Assembly: GCA_012270065.1 (NCBI GenBank)
Contig: JAAXJB010000047.1
Location: 67,346 to 131,345, forward strand
Length of the DNA stretch: 64,000 bases
Direction: 5' to 3'
Source of the DNA: Rubripirellula sp.
GTDB taxonomy: Bacteria; Planctomycetota; Planctomycetia; Pirellulales; Pirellulaceae
A model generated the notes under the pieces. That model ran no database searches and was not told where the DNA came from. It saw only the letters and a list, made by a program, of their open reading frames with translations. The position numbers were made by a program, and so were the translations under genes. Of the stretch, positions 55,805-64,000 are shown in pieces. Each line of letters begins with the position of its first letter. The stretch's first letter is position 1.

Positions 55805-58800
55805 GTTTTGCACCGAAACGTGGTTTCTGTTCCCAACGCGATTTCGGCCTGCAAAGCACGATCGGGGCCATCTGTACTGGCAGGCGTTTGAAATTGTTTG
55901 GTGGCTTGGCGGGTTGTCGGAAAGTCAGTTGGCTTACGTGCATCACCTTGATGATCGTTTGTTTCGTTTCCGCGACCAAATCAGTCAGCTCCGTGCTTGC
56001 TCAGGAAGTAGGTCAAACAGACGGTAGCAGGCCGCAGACTGGCCAAACCGGCAACGGCTCCATCGATGGGGATCCAGTCTCGAATTCTGATGTGGAAGTG
56101 TCAGAGACTTCCATCGGCGGGGAGACGAATGCAAGGATTTCTGTACCCACTGCGCTTCCAGATGGCAGAAGGTTCACACCAATCGGAATGTATCAATCAC
56201 AGATGGATGTGCTCGTCCCGAACGATTATCGTCCTGTTTCTCTGGAACAACTCAATCAGGCGGTTGCCAGATGGACGGCGCGTGCTACCGATGATCAAAC
56301 GAGCCGTTTGAAAGATGCAATTTATTGGGTCCAGGTTATTGACGATAGGCTTGTCAGTGACACAAGTATCCTTGTTATCGAATCAGATCGCAAAGAGCAG
56401 GTCCGTCGATCATTGGGGAAAGTCAACTTGGCTGTTGACCAGCCAACCGGTTTTTCTCCAGGAAATACAATTGTCCCGCGAATGGAATCGGAGCCTGATG
56501 GAAATCTGGTTGCTGTATTTCAGGGCGAGGATGATGCCGGAAGTAGTTCGAAGATCAGCTACTCTTGGAACAAACGCGGAACGAAACTTGGTGATGGGTA
56601 TTCTTTCAAACTGCAAATCCCCCGGGCGCCGCAGGCCAAGTTTTATTTTTCAATGCCAAGTGATATCTCGTTAACTGCCTCGCAGGGTGTTCTCAGGGAG
56701 TTGTTGCAGGCACCTGTGGAAGCGACTGTGGTTTCGCGCAGAAATGCAACCAACGAGGGCAGTGAAACGAACGGAACGGAGGGGTTGAGGTGGTATGAAC
56801 TGGATGCTGGTGGGCTTGATGAGGTATCGATCCGCACCCGCAGTGATGACATTAATTCATCTTTGGGCAGTTTTGTCATTCGCAGTTGCGAAATGCAGTA
56901 TGAAGCTCAACGCCTCGGACTGAGTTGGACCTGCAAAATGGTTGTTCAGGTTTCCGACGCGTGGTCGTTGCCGGAGCTTTTCATCGGGGATGCACTGGTC
57001 ACCAGCATAGAAATTGACAATCGTCAAATCCAGTTTTCCAAATCCAGTTCCGTTGATCACGATGGCCAATTGGAACTTGGAGCATTCAGTGACATCGATG
57101 TGGCTGTCGATGGACTTCTTGATGTGGTGGTCACTGGACACAGTCGTTGGAATGGTGCACAGGGTTGGTGTGGATTGCCCATGCCCGTCTGGGTCGGTGA
57201 TGCTGTTTTACACGCGGCGGTAGTAGACGAAGCACAGTTGTCGGTCAGGGAACCACTGCAAATACTGAATTGGGAGTTACCTGAAGATTGGCAGTGGAAA
57301 AATACGAGCACAGAAACAGATGTAACAACAGTTGAAGTGGAAGGTCCTGCACTGACTGCGCGTGCGGACGATTTTCCTTTGAGTACTTATTCGGAGTTGA
57401 TGGCAGCGAGTCAATGGTCAAGAGTCCGACTCTTTAATAAGGCTGTGTACAGCCGCAGTGAAACGGCTTTACAGCTGAATGTCGTTGATGGTCAGTTGCG
57501 GGCACGGGCAAGAATAGAAATCAAGGTGGATTCCAATCGCCTCGAACCTGTCCAGCTGCTTGTCCAGGCAGGTTGGGGGTGTCAGTCCATCAGTCTGGTG
57601 CACTCGGGTCGTGTAATCGAGGATCCCCGAATCATCGAGGATCCCCGAATCCGCGCCAGGAAAGTCGTATTCTGGCCTGAGGACAACGACGTACAAGACG
57701 GAACAATACTACTTGAAGCGGAGGGTAGTGCGGATCTGAACCTGGTCCAGGAGAACGCAGTTGCGCTCCGAGTAACAGGTGGGGAGGATTTGCTTGCTGA
57801 AAACGCGACCACGAATAGCAGAGTGCCTTCCGGCAGGGGGACGAATGATCGCAAAGCCGGGAATGGTAAACCTGATACCAATCGTGCAACAGCAACGCGT
57901 GTTCCTGCGAGCTGGTTTTTAAGAGCAAAGCAGACACGCGGAACCATGCTTGCGGCTGTCATACCACCCAAGGATCTGAATTGGAGTGGTGAAGTTGCAA
58001 TGCAGAATGGAGTTCCAGACATCGAACAGTTAACACCAGAACAGGAATCATTTTTTACCGGCTTGAGTCCAGAGACGCTCTGGTTCAAGCCTGCTTCTGG
58101 TCGTACACCTGAGTTGTTACTGCTGAAACCCAGCGTCAGCTTCAACGCCAAAACATCATTTGATGTGAGCCGGCTTGGTGATGAAGTGTTGGAGACTCTG
58201 ACGATTGAAATTGAATCTGATGGTTTGTTTCGGGAGAGACTGCAGGTTCAGACTGGAAGCCTGGAGGGACGTGGTGAGTTCATTTGGTCCATTCGTGATA
58301 AGGATGGCGGCAATACGATTAGTCTCCCGGCATCGGATATTTCTGAAGTCGCGGGAGCCTACTCAATCGATCTTTCCGAACGGAACTTGCGCGGCAGACA
58401 ACTGATTGCGCGTCGTGCTTACGAGATACCAGATTCCATCGAAATACAATTGCCGATTGTGAGTGGAGCTTCGTCACAGGACGCAGTAGCCAGCATCGGC
58501 GAGGGACTTCTAGTCAGTCAGAAGCCGGCGGATGTTCAGAAAGTGCCGATTCAAACCTTGCACAGGAGATCAATCGCGAGTGATTCGGATGTTGAGATGG
58601 GTGCTGCAGATGGAACCGCGCTGGATCTCGAAACGGTTCCCGACGGTACTGATGATCGGGCAACCGTCAACGATGGAACAACGAGACTGAGATACGATGC
58701 AATCCAGTCGTCGTTCATTACTGTAAGGCGATCGGACATCAATCCCAGTGTCACCATGGTGTGGCGTGAACAGATTCTGGTAGAGGCTTCGAGTCGTGGA

Positions 58801-61800
58801 ACAGATCGCATCGAAGCAACATTCAGAGTATCACCGACAGCTCCATTGGTAATCTCCTATGAGCCTGAATTGCAACTTGAGTCAGTTGAGCGTGATAATG
58901 TTCCGATTGATTTGATGGCGGTTCAAAGAAGACCATTGATTCTGGAAACGAAGTCTGATACCGAGACGATCCGCGTGGTCTGGAACCGTAGTCAATATGG
59001 TCCAAGTTGGATGCGGGAGTGCAAGCTGCCGATAATTGATGTTTCAGGTACGGTGCTGAAGTCGGAGTACCGACTCGTAGCAGCTTCTGATACTTTCGCC
59101 CCACTGGCCCTGATTCGCGGAGATCAGGCAGGGACCGGAGTTGCTTCGGTGATAGCTATGCAGCCAGGGGAATCAACCACTCTGGTGCGGCGAAACATTG
59201 CTCTGGCGATCGGGTGGCTATGGGCGTTATTGACGTTTGCAGTGTGTTGGTTTGTTGCGGAACGTTCACCTTCGGTGGTCGCCGGTGTTCTGATTGTTTT
59301 TACAGCAATTCTTGTTTTGTGGTGGCCATGGAAACTGGCTGTGATTGGCTGGTTGATTATTCCTGCGGTAACCGCAGCAGTTCTGGCGACGAGCCGGCAC
59401 TGGTCGGAAGAAGATCCGGCGATTGAGCTTCCATCCCGATGGGGTGATGGCGATCTGCACAGTTCCAGAGACCGGTCGCATGATTTTTCACTTGATGTGA
59501 CGGCGAAAACGCTTGGCTGGTTGATGGTGATGGTGTTCTGTTTCGCGACATTCGCGTCGGCACAGGACACGCAAAACCGTGAACCACAACTTTCAGGTGA
59601 CACAGACCAGATCAATGTGGAGTCGGAAAATGAAAGTCAGATTGAATCAACGGCAGCGGTATCTGAACGGCAGCAATCGGGGCGACTCAAGGAAGTGAAT
59701 GTGCTTGTGCCGATGGATAAGGCAGGCAGGCATTTGGGATCAATGGTCTACATCCCTGGCAAAGTTCATTCGCAGCTCTTTCAAAGAGGGAATCGTTCCG
59801 AGCCAAAAGATGCTCGAATCGCTGTAGCCGACTACAGGGTCAATCTTCAGCCTGATTTGGTGAGCGCAGGCACAACGGATGGAGTGACCATTGAGGCGGA
59901 TTATCTGATTCATCTGCAAGATGGTGATCAGGGTACGAATGTTGTTCGCCTACCGATTCCGTATACCGCAGTTCGCAGTGTGGAACTGCTTGGTTCTGAC
60001 AATCCGCGACAGGTCCATGATCGTGACAAGAATGGTTGGACGATAGTGAACCTGCCAGCAACGTCATATGTCCGCTTGCGACTGGTGCTGATCCCGATGG
60101 TCACACTGGAGCAGCCATGGATTGATGTCACTGTTCCCGTCCCGTCCGTCGCTTCCTCCCGTCTGGTTGTGCAGTCAGAGCAGAATATCAGCGCCTTGCG
60201 AGTGGCAGGGCGGTTGCTGGAAGAAACAGAACTCAGGCGGTGGAAAGAGGATCTCGGGCCGTGTGACGAAATGTCAATTGAATTCAGGACATTGCTAACT
60301 GCAAAAACAGAAGCAGAGAGAAAACTTGGCCGGCGATATCGTGTCAATGCAGGGCGGCGGCAGGTTGCAATCGAATGTGAAGTTGACCCGCCGGGGCTGA
60401 TTGCGGAGGGAGAGACATTTCAGTTTGATATCCGCGATTCACGGATGCCGCTGGTGACTTCCAGTGATTGGAAACTTGAAAGTGGTGAACTCAAAAGTTC
60501 GAATCGAAGGCAGATGATATTCATTTGTCGAAAAGATAATCCGGGGCCAATTGGACTCTTGTGGACGCTGCCAGCGAAGGTCGTCGAGGAAGCGACGGAT
60601 GAGTCGAGCATTCGAATTCCGGAGGTCACCGCGACTTTTGGCAATGATGGAGATGCCTGGCTGGCTCTTTACAGTGATCCAGGCTTGCAGTTTGAGTTGC
60701 AGGAGGAAAAACCAAGCGACACTTTCTCAGTCGACGACTTCAACAGGAATTGGCGTGGTTTCCCCGAGAAAATCAATGATCGTTGCTATGTGATCACGGG
60801 GGATTTGCCGATGCTGACCCTCAGAGAACGCCCGACTGAAGCGGCATCGGTCAGCCAACAACATGATTTGAAGGTGCAGCGTGACCGGCTCGAATTGACA
60901 TACAGCGCGACTTTGCGTCCTGGAACGGAGTCCAGCCAGCTGTTTTCTCTCTGCTTGCCCGATGATCTGGAGTTGTTGAACCTGACGGTCAATGGGGAGT
61001 CACTGTCAGTACAACCTCTGATGGTCGAAAAGCACGCAGAGATCCCACTAACAACCTTTTCAAGTGAAAACGTGACTGGTCTCGCGGAGATCAAGATTGA
61101 GGCTGTTGGTGTCCAGCGATTCAACTGGCGCAGCCAGAAGCGATCCCAGATGTTCATTCCACCACGCATCACAATTTCGCCAGAGATCGATACGACTGAC
61201 AACTATTCAATTTTTCATGATCGGTCAACAACACTGACAGCGGTTAATCGACCTTTGCAGGATTTGGAAGACACAAGTTTCAAGTTCTCCAAACAGTCGT
61301 TGGCTCAGGGCTGGATACCGGAGGCCGCCTGGCAGATACCAACGAACAGGAAAGTTGATCCGACAAGTCTCGGAGGGCGATACAAATTATCGAAACGTGG
61401 TGATGCGTTTGATTGTGATCAGGAGATTACACTGAACCGCACGGATGGTGTCTGGCAGATGGAAGTCAGACTCGATGTTCTGTCTGGTTCGCGTCCGGAG
61501 TTCATCGATGTTGAAATCCCGACGCGATGGTCCCAGAGTGATAAGCTCCAGATCGAAAATTCTGGAATTTGGACGCGCCAGCCCTCCGTTGATCCATTGA
61601 GACATATCATTCGCGTTGCACTTGATGCGCAATATTCTGACGGTCCAAGTTTGGTCATTCGAGGTGAGCTTGTGGGAGCCGAGTCAGCGCGTGTAAGTGT
61701 ACCATCGGTCCGCGTTCTTGGACGGGGTAAGCGTCGGGTGATGATCAACGTTCCAACTCGTCTTGGAAATGACAAATTGCAATGGCGCGAGCAAGCAGTG

Positions 61801-62982
61801 AAAGCAGTTCCCACGGGTCTGAAAGATTTCGCTCGCTACGAGTGCCAAAGACCGTCATGGACGGTTGATTTGGCGCCTCTGCCTGAAGTGGATGTTGAAC
61901 CCGAACTGTTTGGCAGTGATGTGGAAGTGTTTCCCAACAACGATGGTATTCTGGTACTGTCCCACTGGGATCTCTTTCCCGGAGGTCTCGATTCGGTTGT
62001 TGTCAAACTGCCACCAGAGACCACTTTGTTGGCTGCTTGGGCTGCAGGTCGAGCGGTGGTTGCAGAGCCGGTGGGGGAGGTTGGCACTGAGAGCAAGTCC
62101 TCGCTTGTTCGAGTTCCACTTGCACTGACACGTTTAGGACAACCGATCGAATTATTGCTTGAAGCGTCAGCCTCTGCAGCGCGCAGAGGCAATTATCTTC
62201 CCGAGTTGCAGGAGATTCCCAATTCCGGTTTCTGGGTCACTCACTATGCTTCTTCTGGTCCTTCAGAAGTAGACCGAAAGAAACCGGCAGAATCTGCTGC
62301 TCGAGGTCTGTCTCTTGCTCGCGGCGTGTGTGAATCTGTTGAGTCACTTGATCGCCTTTCACAGAGGCCAAGGGCTGAGATTGTTGCCTGGTTGCAGTTG
62401 TGGATAAAACGCTATTTGATGATAGCCGATACCTACGGCCACCGTGTCAGGTTTGTAAAGGATCAGGATCAGGATCCACGCGAGTCGGTGCTGACGGACC
62501 CTGTCAATCTATGGGCCAGCTCGGCAATGACGGCTGCGGAGCAGGAGCAGTGGATGGAATTCGATTCTCGGATGGGTGTGTTCGTTAACCGTTTTCTGAA
62601 AGAAAGCGAACTGCAGGAAGCACGGGATGCCAAGTTTTTCTTTTTCGATGTGGGAGGGTTTGGAGGATTTTATCCCCAGACCATTTTCAAACAGGCTGCG
62701 AAAGCTTCAGTGCCATCAGTGAAGCTCGCCTCGGAGAAGAGCAGCGGTTTACGGAATTTGATTGTCAACAGCATTACACTTGCCGTCATCGTTGCCTTGT
62801 TGAGTTGCGTTGGCTCTTTGCAGCGGTTCATTGTTCCTGTTGTCCGGCATCCTGCATTCTGGTTGGCGTTGGTAGGCATTTTTGGATTCGCGGTCGCGCC
62901 CGTGGCGGTTGCCGGTGCAATTCTTCTGGTTGCCATTGCCTTGCCAGTGTTTCCGGCCCGAGGCACATCGTCATCCGGTTAA
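55801..62982 (+). CDS. Giant fused protein: two exported beta-rich membrane modules (modules 2 and 3)
   Basis: A 2393-residue protein from the GTG at 55801, overlapping the previous stop (GTGA). A first signal peptide (VSWLTCITLMIVCFVSATKS) leads to a beta-rich ectodomain of about 1080 residues, then three membrane helices at about 1133-1201. Near 1237-1258 a second signal-peptide-like segment appears (TLGWLMVMVFCFATFASAQ), followed by another about 1050-residue beta-rich region and three final membrane helices at about 2316-2390. Short motifs recur at the same positions of the modules. Overall it looks like two fused copies of the preceding protein. An 18-bp tandem repeat encodes IEDPRI twice (57616-57651). 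Function unknown. Confidence 0.85.
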   Translation: MSFAPKRGFCSQRDFGLQSTIGAICTGRRLKLFGGLAGCRKVSWLTCITLMIVCFVSATKSVSSVLAQEVGQTDGSRPQTGQTGNGSIDGDPVSNSDVEVSETSIGGETNARISVPTALPDGRRFTPIGMYQSQMDVLVPNDYRPVSLEQLNQAVARWTARATDDQTSRLKDAIYWVQVIDDRLVSDTSILVIESDRKEQVRRSLGKVNLAVDQPTGFSPGNTIVPRMESEPDGNLVAVFQGEDDAGSSSKISYSWNKRGTKLGDGYSFKLQIPRAPQAKFYFSMPSDISLTASQGVLRELLQAPVEATVVSRRNATNEGSETNGTEGLRWYELDAGGLDEVSIRTRSDDINSSLGSFVIRSCEMQYEAQRLGLSWTCKMVVQVSDAWSLPELFIGDALVTSIEIDNRQIQFSKSSSVDHDGQLELGAFSDIDVAVDGLLDVVVTGHSRWNGAQGWCGLPMPVWVGDAVLHAAVVDEAQLSVREPLQILNWELPEDWQWKNTSTETDVTTVEVEGPALTARADDFPLSTYSELMAASQWSRVRLFNKAVYSRSETALQLNVVDGQLRARARIEIKVDSNRLEPVQLLVQAGWGCQSISLVHSGRVIEDPRIIEDPRIRARKVVFWPEDNDVQDGTILLEAEGSADLNLVQENAVALRVTGGEDLLAENATTNSRVPSGRGTNDRKAGNGKPDTNRATATRVPASWFLRAKQTRGTMLAAVIPPKDLNWSGEVAMQNGVPDIEQLTPEQESFFTGLSPETLWFKPASGRTPELLLLKPSVSFNAKTSFDVSRLGDEVLETLTIEIESDGLFRERLQVQTGSLEGRGEFIWSIRDKDGGNTISLPASDISEVAGAYSIDLSERNLRGRQLIARRAYEIPDSIEIQLPIVSGASSQDAVASIGEGLLVSQKPADVQKVPIQTLHRRSIASDSDVEMGAADGTALDLETVPDGTDDRATVNDGTTRLRYDAIQSSFITVRRSDINPSVTMVWREQILVEASSRGTDRIEATFRVSPTAPLVISYEPELQLESVERDNVPIDLMAVQRRPLILETKSDTETIRVVWNRSQYGPSWMRECKLPIIDVSGTVLKSEYRLVAASDTFAPLALIRGDQAGTGVASVIAMQPGESTTLVRRNIALAIGWLWALLTFAVCWFVAERSPSVVAGVLIVFTAILVLWWPWKLAVIGWLIIPAVTAAVLATSRHWSEEDPAIELPSRWGDGDLHSSRDRSHDFSLDVTAKTLGWLMVMVFCFATFASAQDTQNREPQLSGDTDQINVESENESQIESTAAVSERQQSGRLKEVNVLVPMDKAGRHLGSMVYIPGKVHSQLFQRGNRSEPKDARIAVADYRVNLQPDLVSAGTTDGVTIEADYLIHLQDGDQGTNVVRLPIPYTAVRSVELLGSDNPRQVHDRDKNGWTIVNLPATSYVRLRLVLIPMVTLEQPWIDVTVPVPSVASSRLVVQSEQNISALRVAGRLLEETELRRWKEDLGPCDEMSIEFRTLLTAKTEAERKLGRRYRVNAGRRQVAIECEVDPPGLIAEGETFQFDIRDSRMPLVTSSDWKLESGELKSSNRRQMIFICRKDNPGPIGLLWTLPAKVVEEATDESSIRIPEVTATFGNDGDAWLALYSDPGLQFELQEEKPSDTFSVDDFNRNWRGFPEKINDRCYVITGDLPMLTLRERPTEAASVSQQHDLKVQRDRLELTYSATLRPGTESSQLFSLCLPDDLELLNLTVNGESLSVQPLMVEKHAEIPLTTFSSENVTGLAEIKIEAVGVQRFNWRSQKRSQMFIPPRITISPEIDTTDNYSIFHDRSTTLTAVNRPLQDLEDTSFKFSKQSLAQGWIPEAAWQIPTNRKVDPTSLGGRYKLSKRGDAFDCDQEITLNRTDGVWQMEVRLDVLSGSRPEFIDVEIPTRWSQSDKLQIENSGIWTRQPSVDPLRHIIRVALDAQYSDGPSLVIRGELVGAESARVSVPSVRVLGRGKRRVMINVPTRLGNDKLQWREQAVKAVPTGLKDFARYECQRPSWTVDLAPLPEVDVEPELFGSDVEVFPNNDGILVLSHWDLFPGGLDSVVVKLPPETTLLAAWAAGRAVVAEPVGEVGTESKSSLVRVPLALTRLGQPIELLLEASASAARRGNYLPELQEIPNSGFWVTHYASSGPSEVDRKKPAESAARGLSLARGVCESVESLDRLSQRPRAEIVAWLQLWIKRYLMIADTYGHRVRFVKDQDQDPRESVLTDPVNLWASSAMTAAEQEQWMEFDSRMGVFVNRFLKESELQEARDAKFFFFDVGGFGGFYPQTIFKQAAKASVPSVKLASEKSSGLRNLIVNSITLAVIVALLSCVGSLQRFIVPVVRHPAFWLALVGIFGFAVAPVAVAGAILLVAIALPVFPARGTSSSG
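57616..57651 (+). repeat. In-frame 18-bp tandem duplication
   Basis: atcgaggatccccgaatc occurs twice in tandem, giving IEDPRI-IEDPRI in the protein. A recent slippage event is likely. Confidence 0.9.
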
Positions 62983-63095
62983 ATGCGTTAGAATTCGGGT
63001 GAGCTCACGGGTAGTCTTTCGAATCAGTCCATGCTGGATATGAATTGGATGGCGATCGGATTTGTCACACTGATCCTGCTTGCAACGTACTAACG

Positions 63096-64000
63096 ATGAA
63101 AAATTCATTCGCAATGAAAAAGAATCTTGCAAGACCAAGCGTCTATGGATACCTGTTTCTGATTTGCTTCTTCATGAAATTTGGAGGTGGCTTGTCATAT
63201 GCGCAGAACACCTTGGAGGACAGGCGAAGCAGCGAAATCGACAAAAAGGCCAACGCTGCGCATTCGGTGACTGACATACAAGGGTCGTTCAGCTTGAGGT
63301 CAGGGTACACGGTACAGGCAATCGCAACGGAACCACTGATTGCTGATCCTGTGACTGCCCGACTTGATTCGGGTGGACGATTGTGGGTAGTCGAGATGCC
63401 CGATTACCCCATGGGTCCGGCTGATGGAAAGGCTCCGAGCGGCCGTATCAAGATACTTGCTGACAAGGATCATGATGGCGTCTTTGATCATGCAACGGTA
63501 TTCGCAAGTGGACTGTTGTTTGCCACCGGGATACAGCCGTATCGTGATGGAGCATTTGTAACTCTGGCTGGTAAAATCATCTTCCTGCGTGATCGGGACC
63601 ATGACGGTCAAGCCGATGAGACGGTTGTCTTATTCGAGGGATTTGCAGAGCAGAATGAGCAGTTACGCGCAAATCATCCTACCCTTGGTCCGGATGGTCT
63701 TGTTTATGTGGCTGGTGGATTGCGAGGGGGATCGATCAAAGCAGTGGATCCTCGTTATGACGCGCGGACAGCGCCAGTTGACCTGCGTGATCGCGATTTT
63801 TGCTTTGACCCGGAAGGCGGTTGGTGGGGCTCTGTTCCTGGAAAGAGCCAATTTGGCGTTTCGATTGATGACTTTGGCAGAAGATTTGGTTGCAGTAACC
63901 GGAATCCGGCCATGATGCCAGTCCTGACTCTGGATGCCGTTCAACGCGATCCGTTATTGGTGGGGCGAGATGCGATACACGACGTCGCATTGGCTGCGGA
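63096..64000 (+). CDS. PVC-type heme-binding dehydrogenase, 5' part (runs off window)
   Basis: Starts at ATG 63096 and stays open to the right edge (301 codons seen). A signal peptide is present (hydrophobic residues about 19-37, cleavage near SYAQ). Then comes FSLRSGYTVQAIATEPLIADPVTARLD and LWVVEMPDYPMG, the opening of the PVC-type membrane-bound dehydrogenase domain (six-bladed glucose/sorbosone dehydrogenase-like propeller). Asp-rich calcium-type loops follow: DKDHDGVFD and DRDHDGQAD. Full-length members end with a HEAT region and a c-type heme domain, which would lie outside the window. The start follows a 20-codon frame by two bases. Confidence 0.88.
   Translation, partial: MKNSFAMKKNLARPSVYGYLFLICFFMKFGGGLSYAQNTLEDRRSSEIDKKANAAHSVTDIQGSFSLRSGYTVQAIATEPLIADPVTARLDSGGRLWVVEMPDYPMGPADGKAPSGRIKILADKDHDGVFDHATVFASGLLFATGIQPYRDGAFVTLAGKIIFLRDRDHDGQADETVVLFEGFAEQNEQLRANHPTLGPDGLVYVAGGLRGGSIKAVDPRYDARTAPVDLRDRDFCFDPEGGWWGSVPGKSQFGVSIDDFGRRFGCSNRNPAMMPVLTLDAVQRDPLLVGRDAIHDVALAA

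Overview
The window reads as chromosomal DNA of a planctomycete (PVC superphylum). The evidence is a set of lineage-typical genes: a DUF1501 protein, a DUF1549/DUF1553 (PSCyt/PSD1) protein, a PSCyt-WD40 protein, a PPC-domain protein, a PVC-type heme-binding dehydrogenase running off the right edge, a DUF1571 protein, three Hanks-type Ser/Thr kinases, a sialate O-acetylesterase and a HemQ-type coproheme decarboxylase. Many genes are long, secreted and weakly clustered. No species is claimed.

Layout. 0.4-2.0 kb: a degenerate-ATPase/GNAT protein. 2.3-6.5 kb (minus): a 1395-residue fusion of Ser/Thr kinase, two zinc ribbons, a long helical region and a lid-less Hsp70. 7.2-9.6 kb: a double-esterase secreted protein. 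9.6-14.1 kb: an accessory, partly decayed zone with a lipoprotein, a broken nuclease-like gene, a parDE toxin-antitoxin pair with a palindromic operator candidate, a membrane-anchored orphan, about 125-bp direct repeats and a tRNA-Arg(UCU). 14.4-24.3 kb: housekeeping and metabolic genes (alaS with a strong terminator, leucine-rich-repeat-like protein, PIG-L deacetylase, M24 peptidase plus GntP permease). 24.7-28.5 kb: sdhC-sdhA-sdhB. 28.7-30.8 kb (minus): response regulator, hemerythrin-like protein, family-2 glycosyltransferase. 30.8-32.1 kb: no large gene, but two micro-ORFs with good ribosome-binding sites, a terminator and small repeats. 32.1-34.8 kb: an apparent operon of an atypical kinase, an inositol-monophosphatase-like enzyme probably starting at CTG, and a flavin reductase. 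35.0-41.5 kb: DUF1571 protein, His-rich secreted protein, hemQ, a kinase, an FkbM methyltransferase and a PQQ-type beta-propeller. 41.9-64.0 kb: one long co-oriented run of exported proteins.

How the parts fit. The 41.9-51.9 kb genes (DUF1501, PPC, DUF1549/1553, cytochrome-WD40-coiled coil) are a recurrent planctomycete secreted cluster. They are followed by two translationally overlapping giant membrane proteins (about 1129 and 2393 residues). These appear to be three copies of one architecture (signal peptide, beta-rich ectodomain, three C-terminal membrane helices); copies two and three are fused through an internal signal-peptide-like segment. This array and the kinase-Hsp70 fusion are the two most unusual things here. 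All functional statements are read from sequence motifs; no database search was possible.
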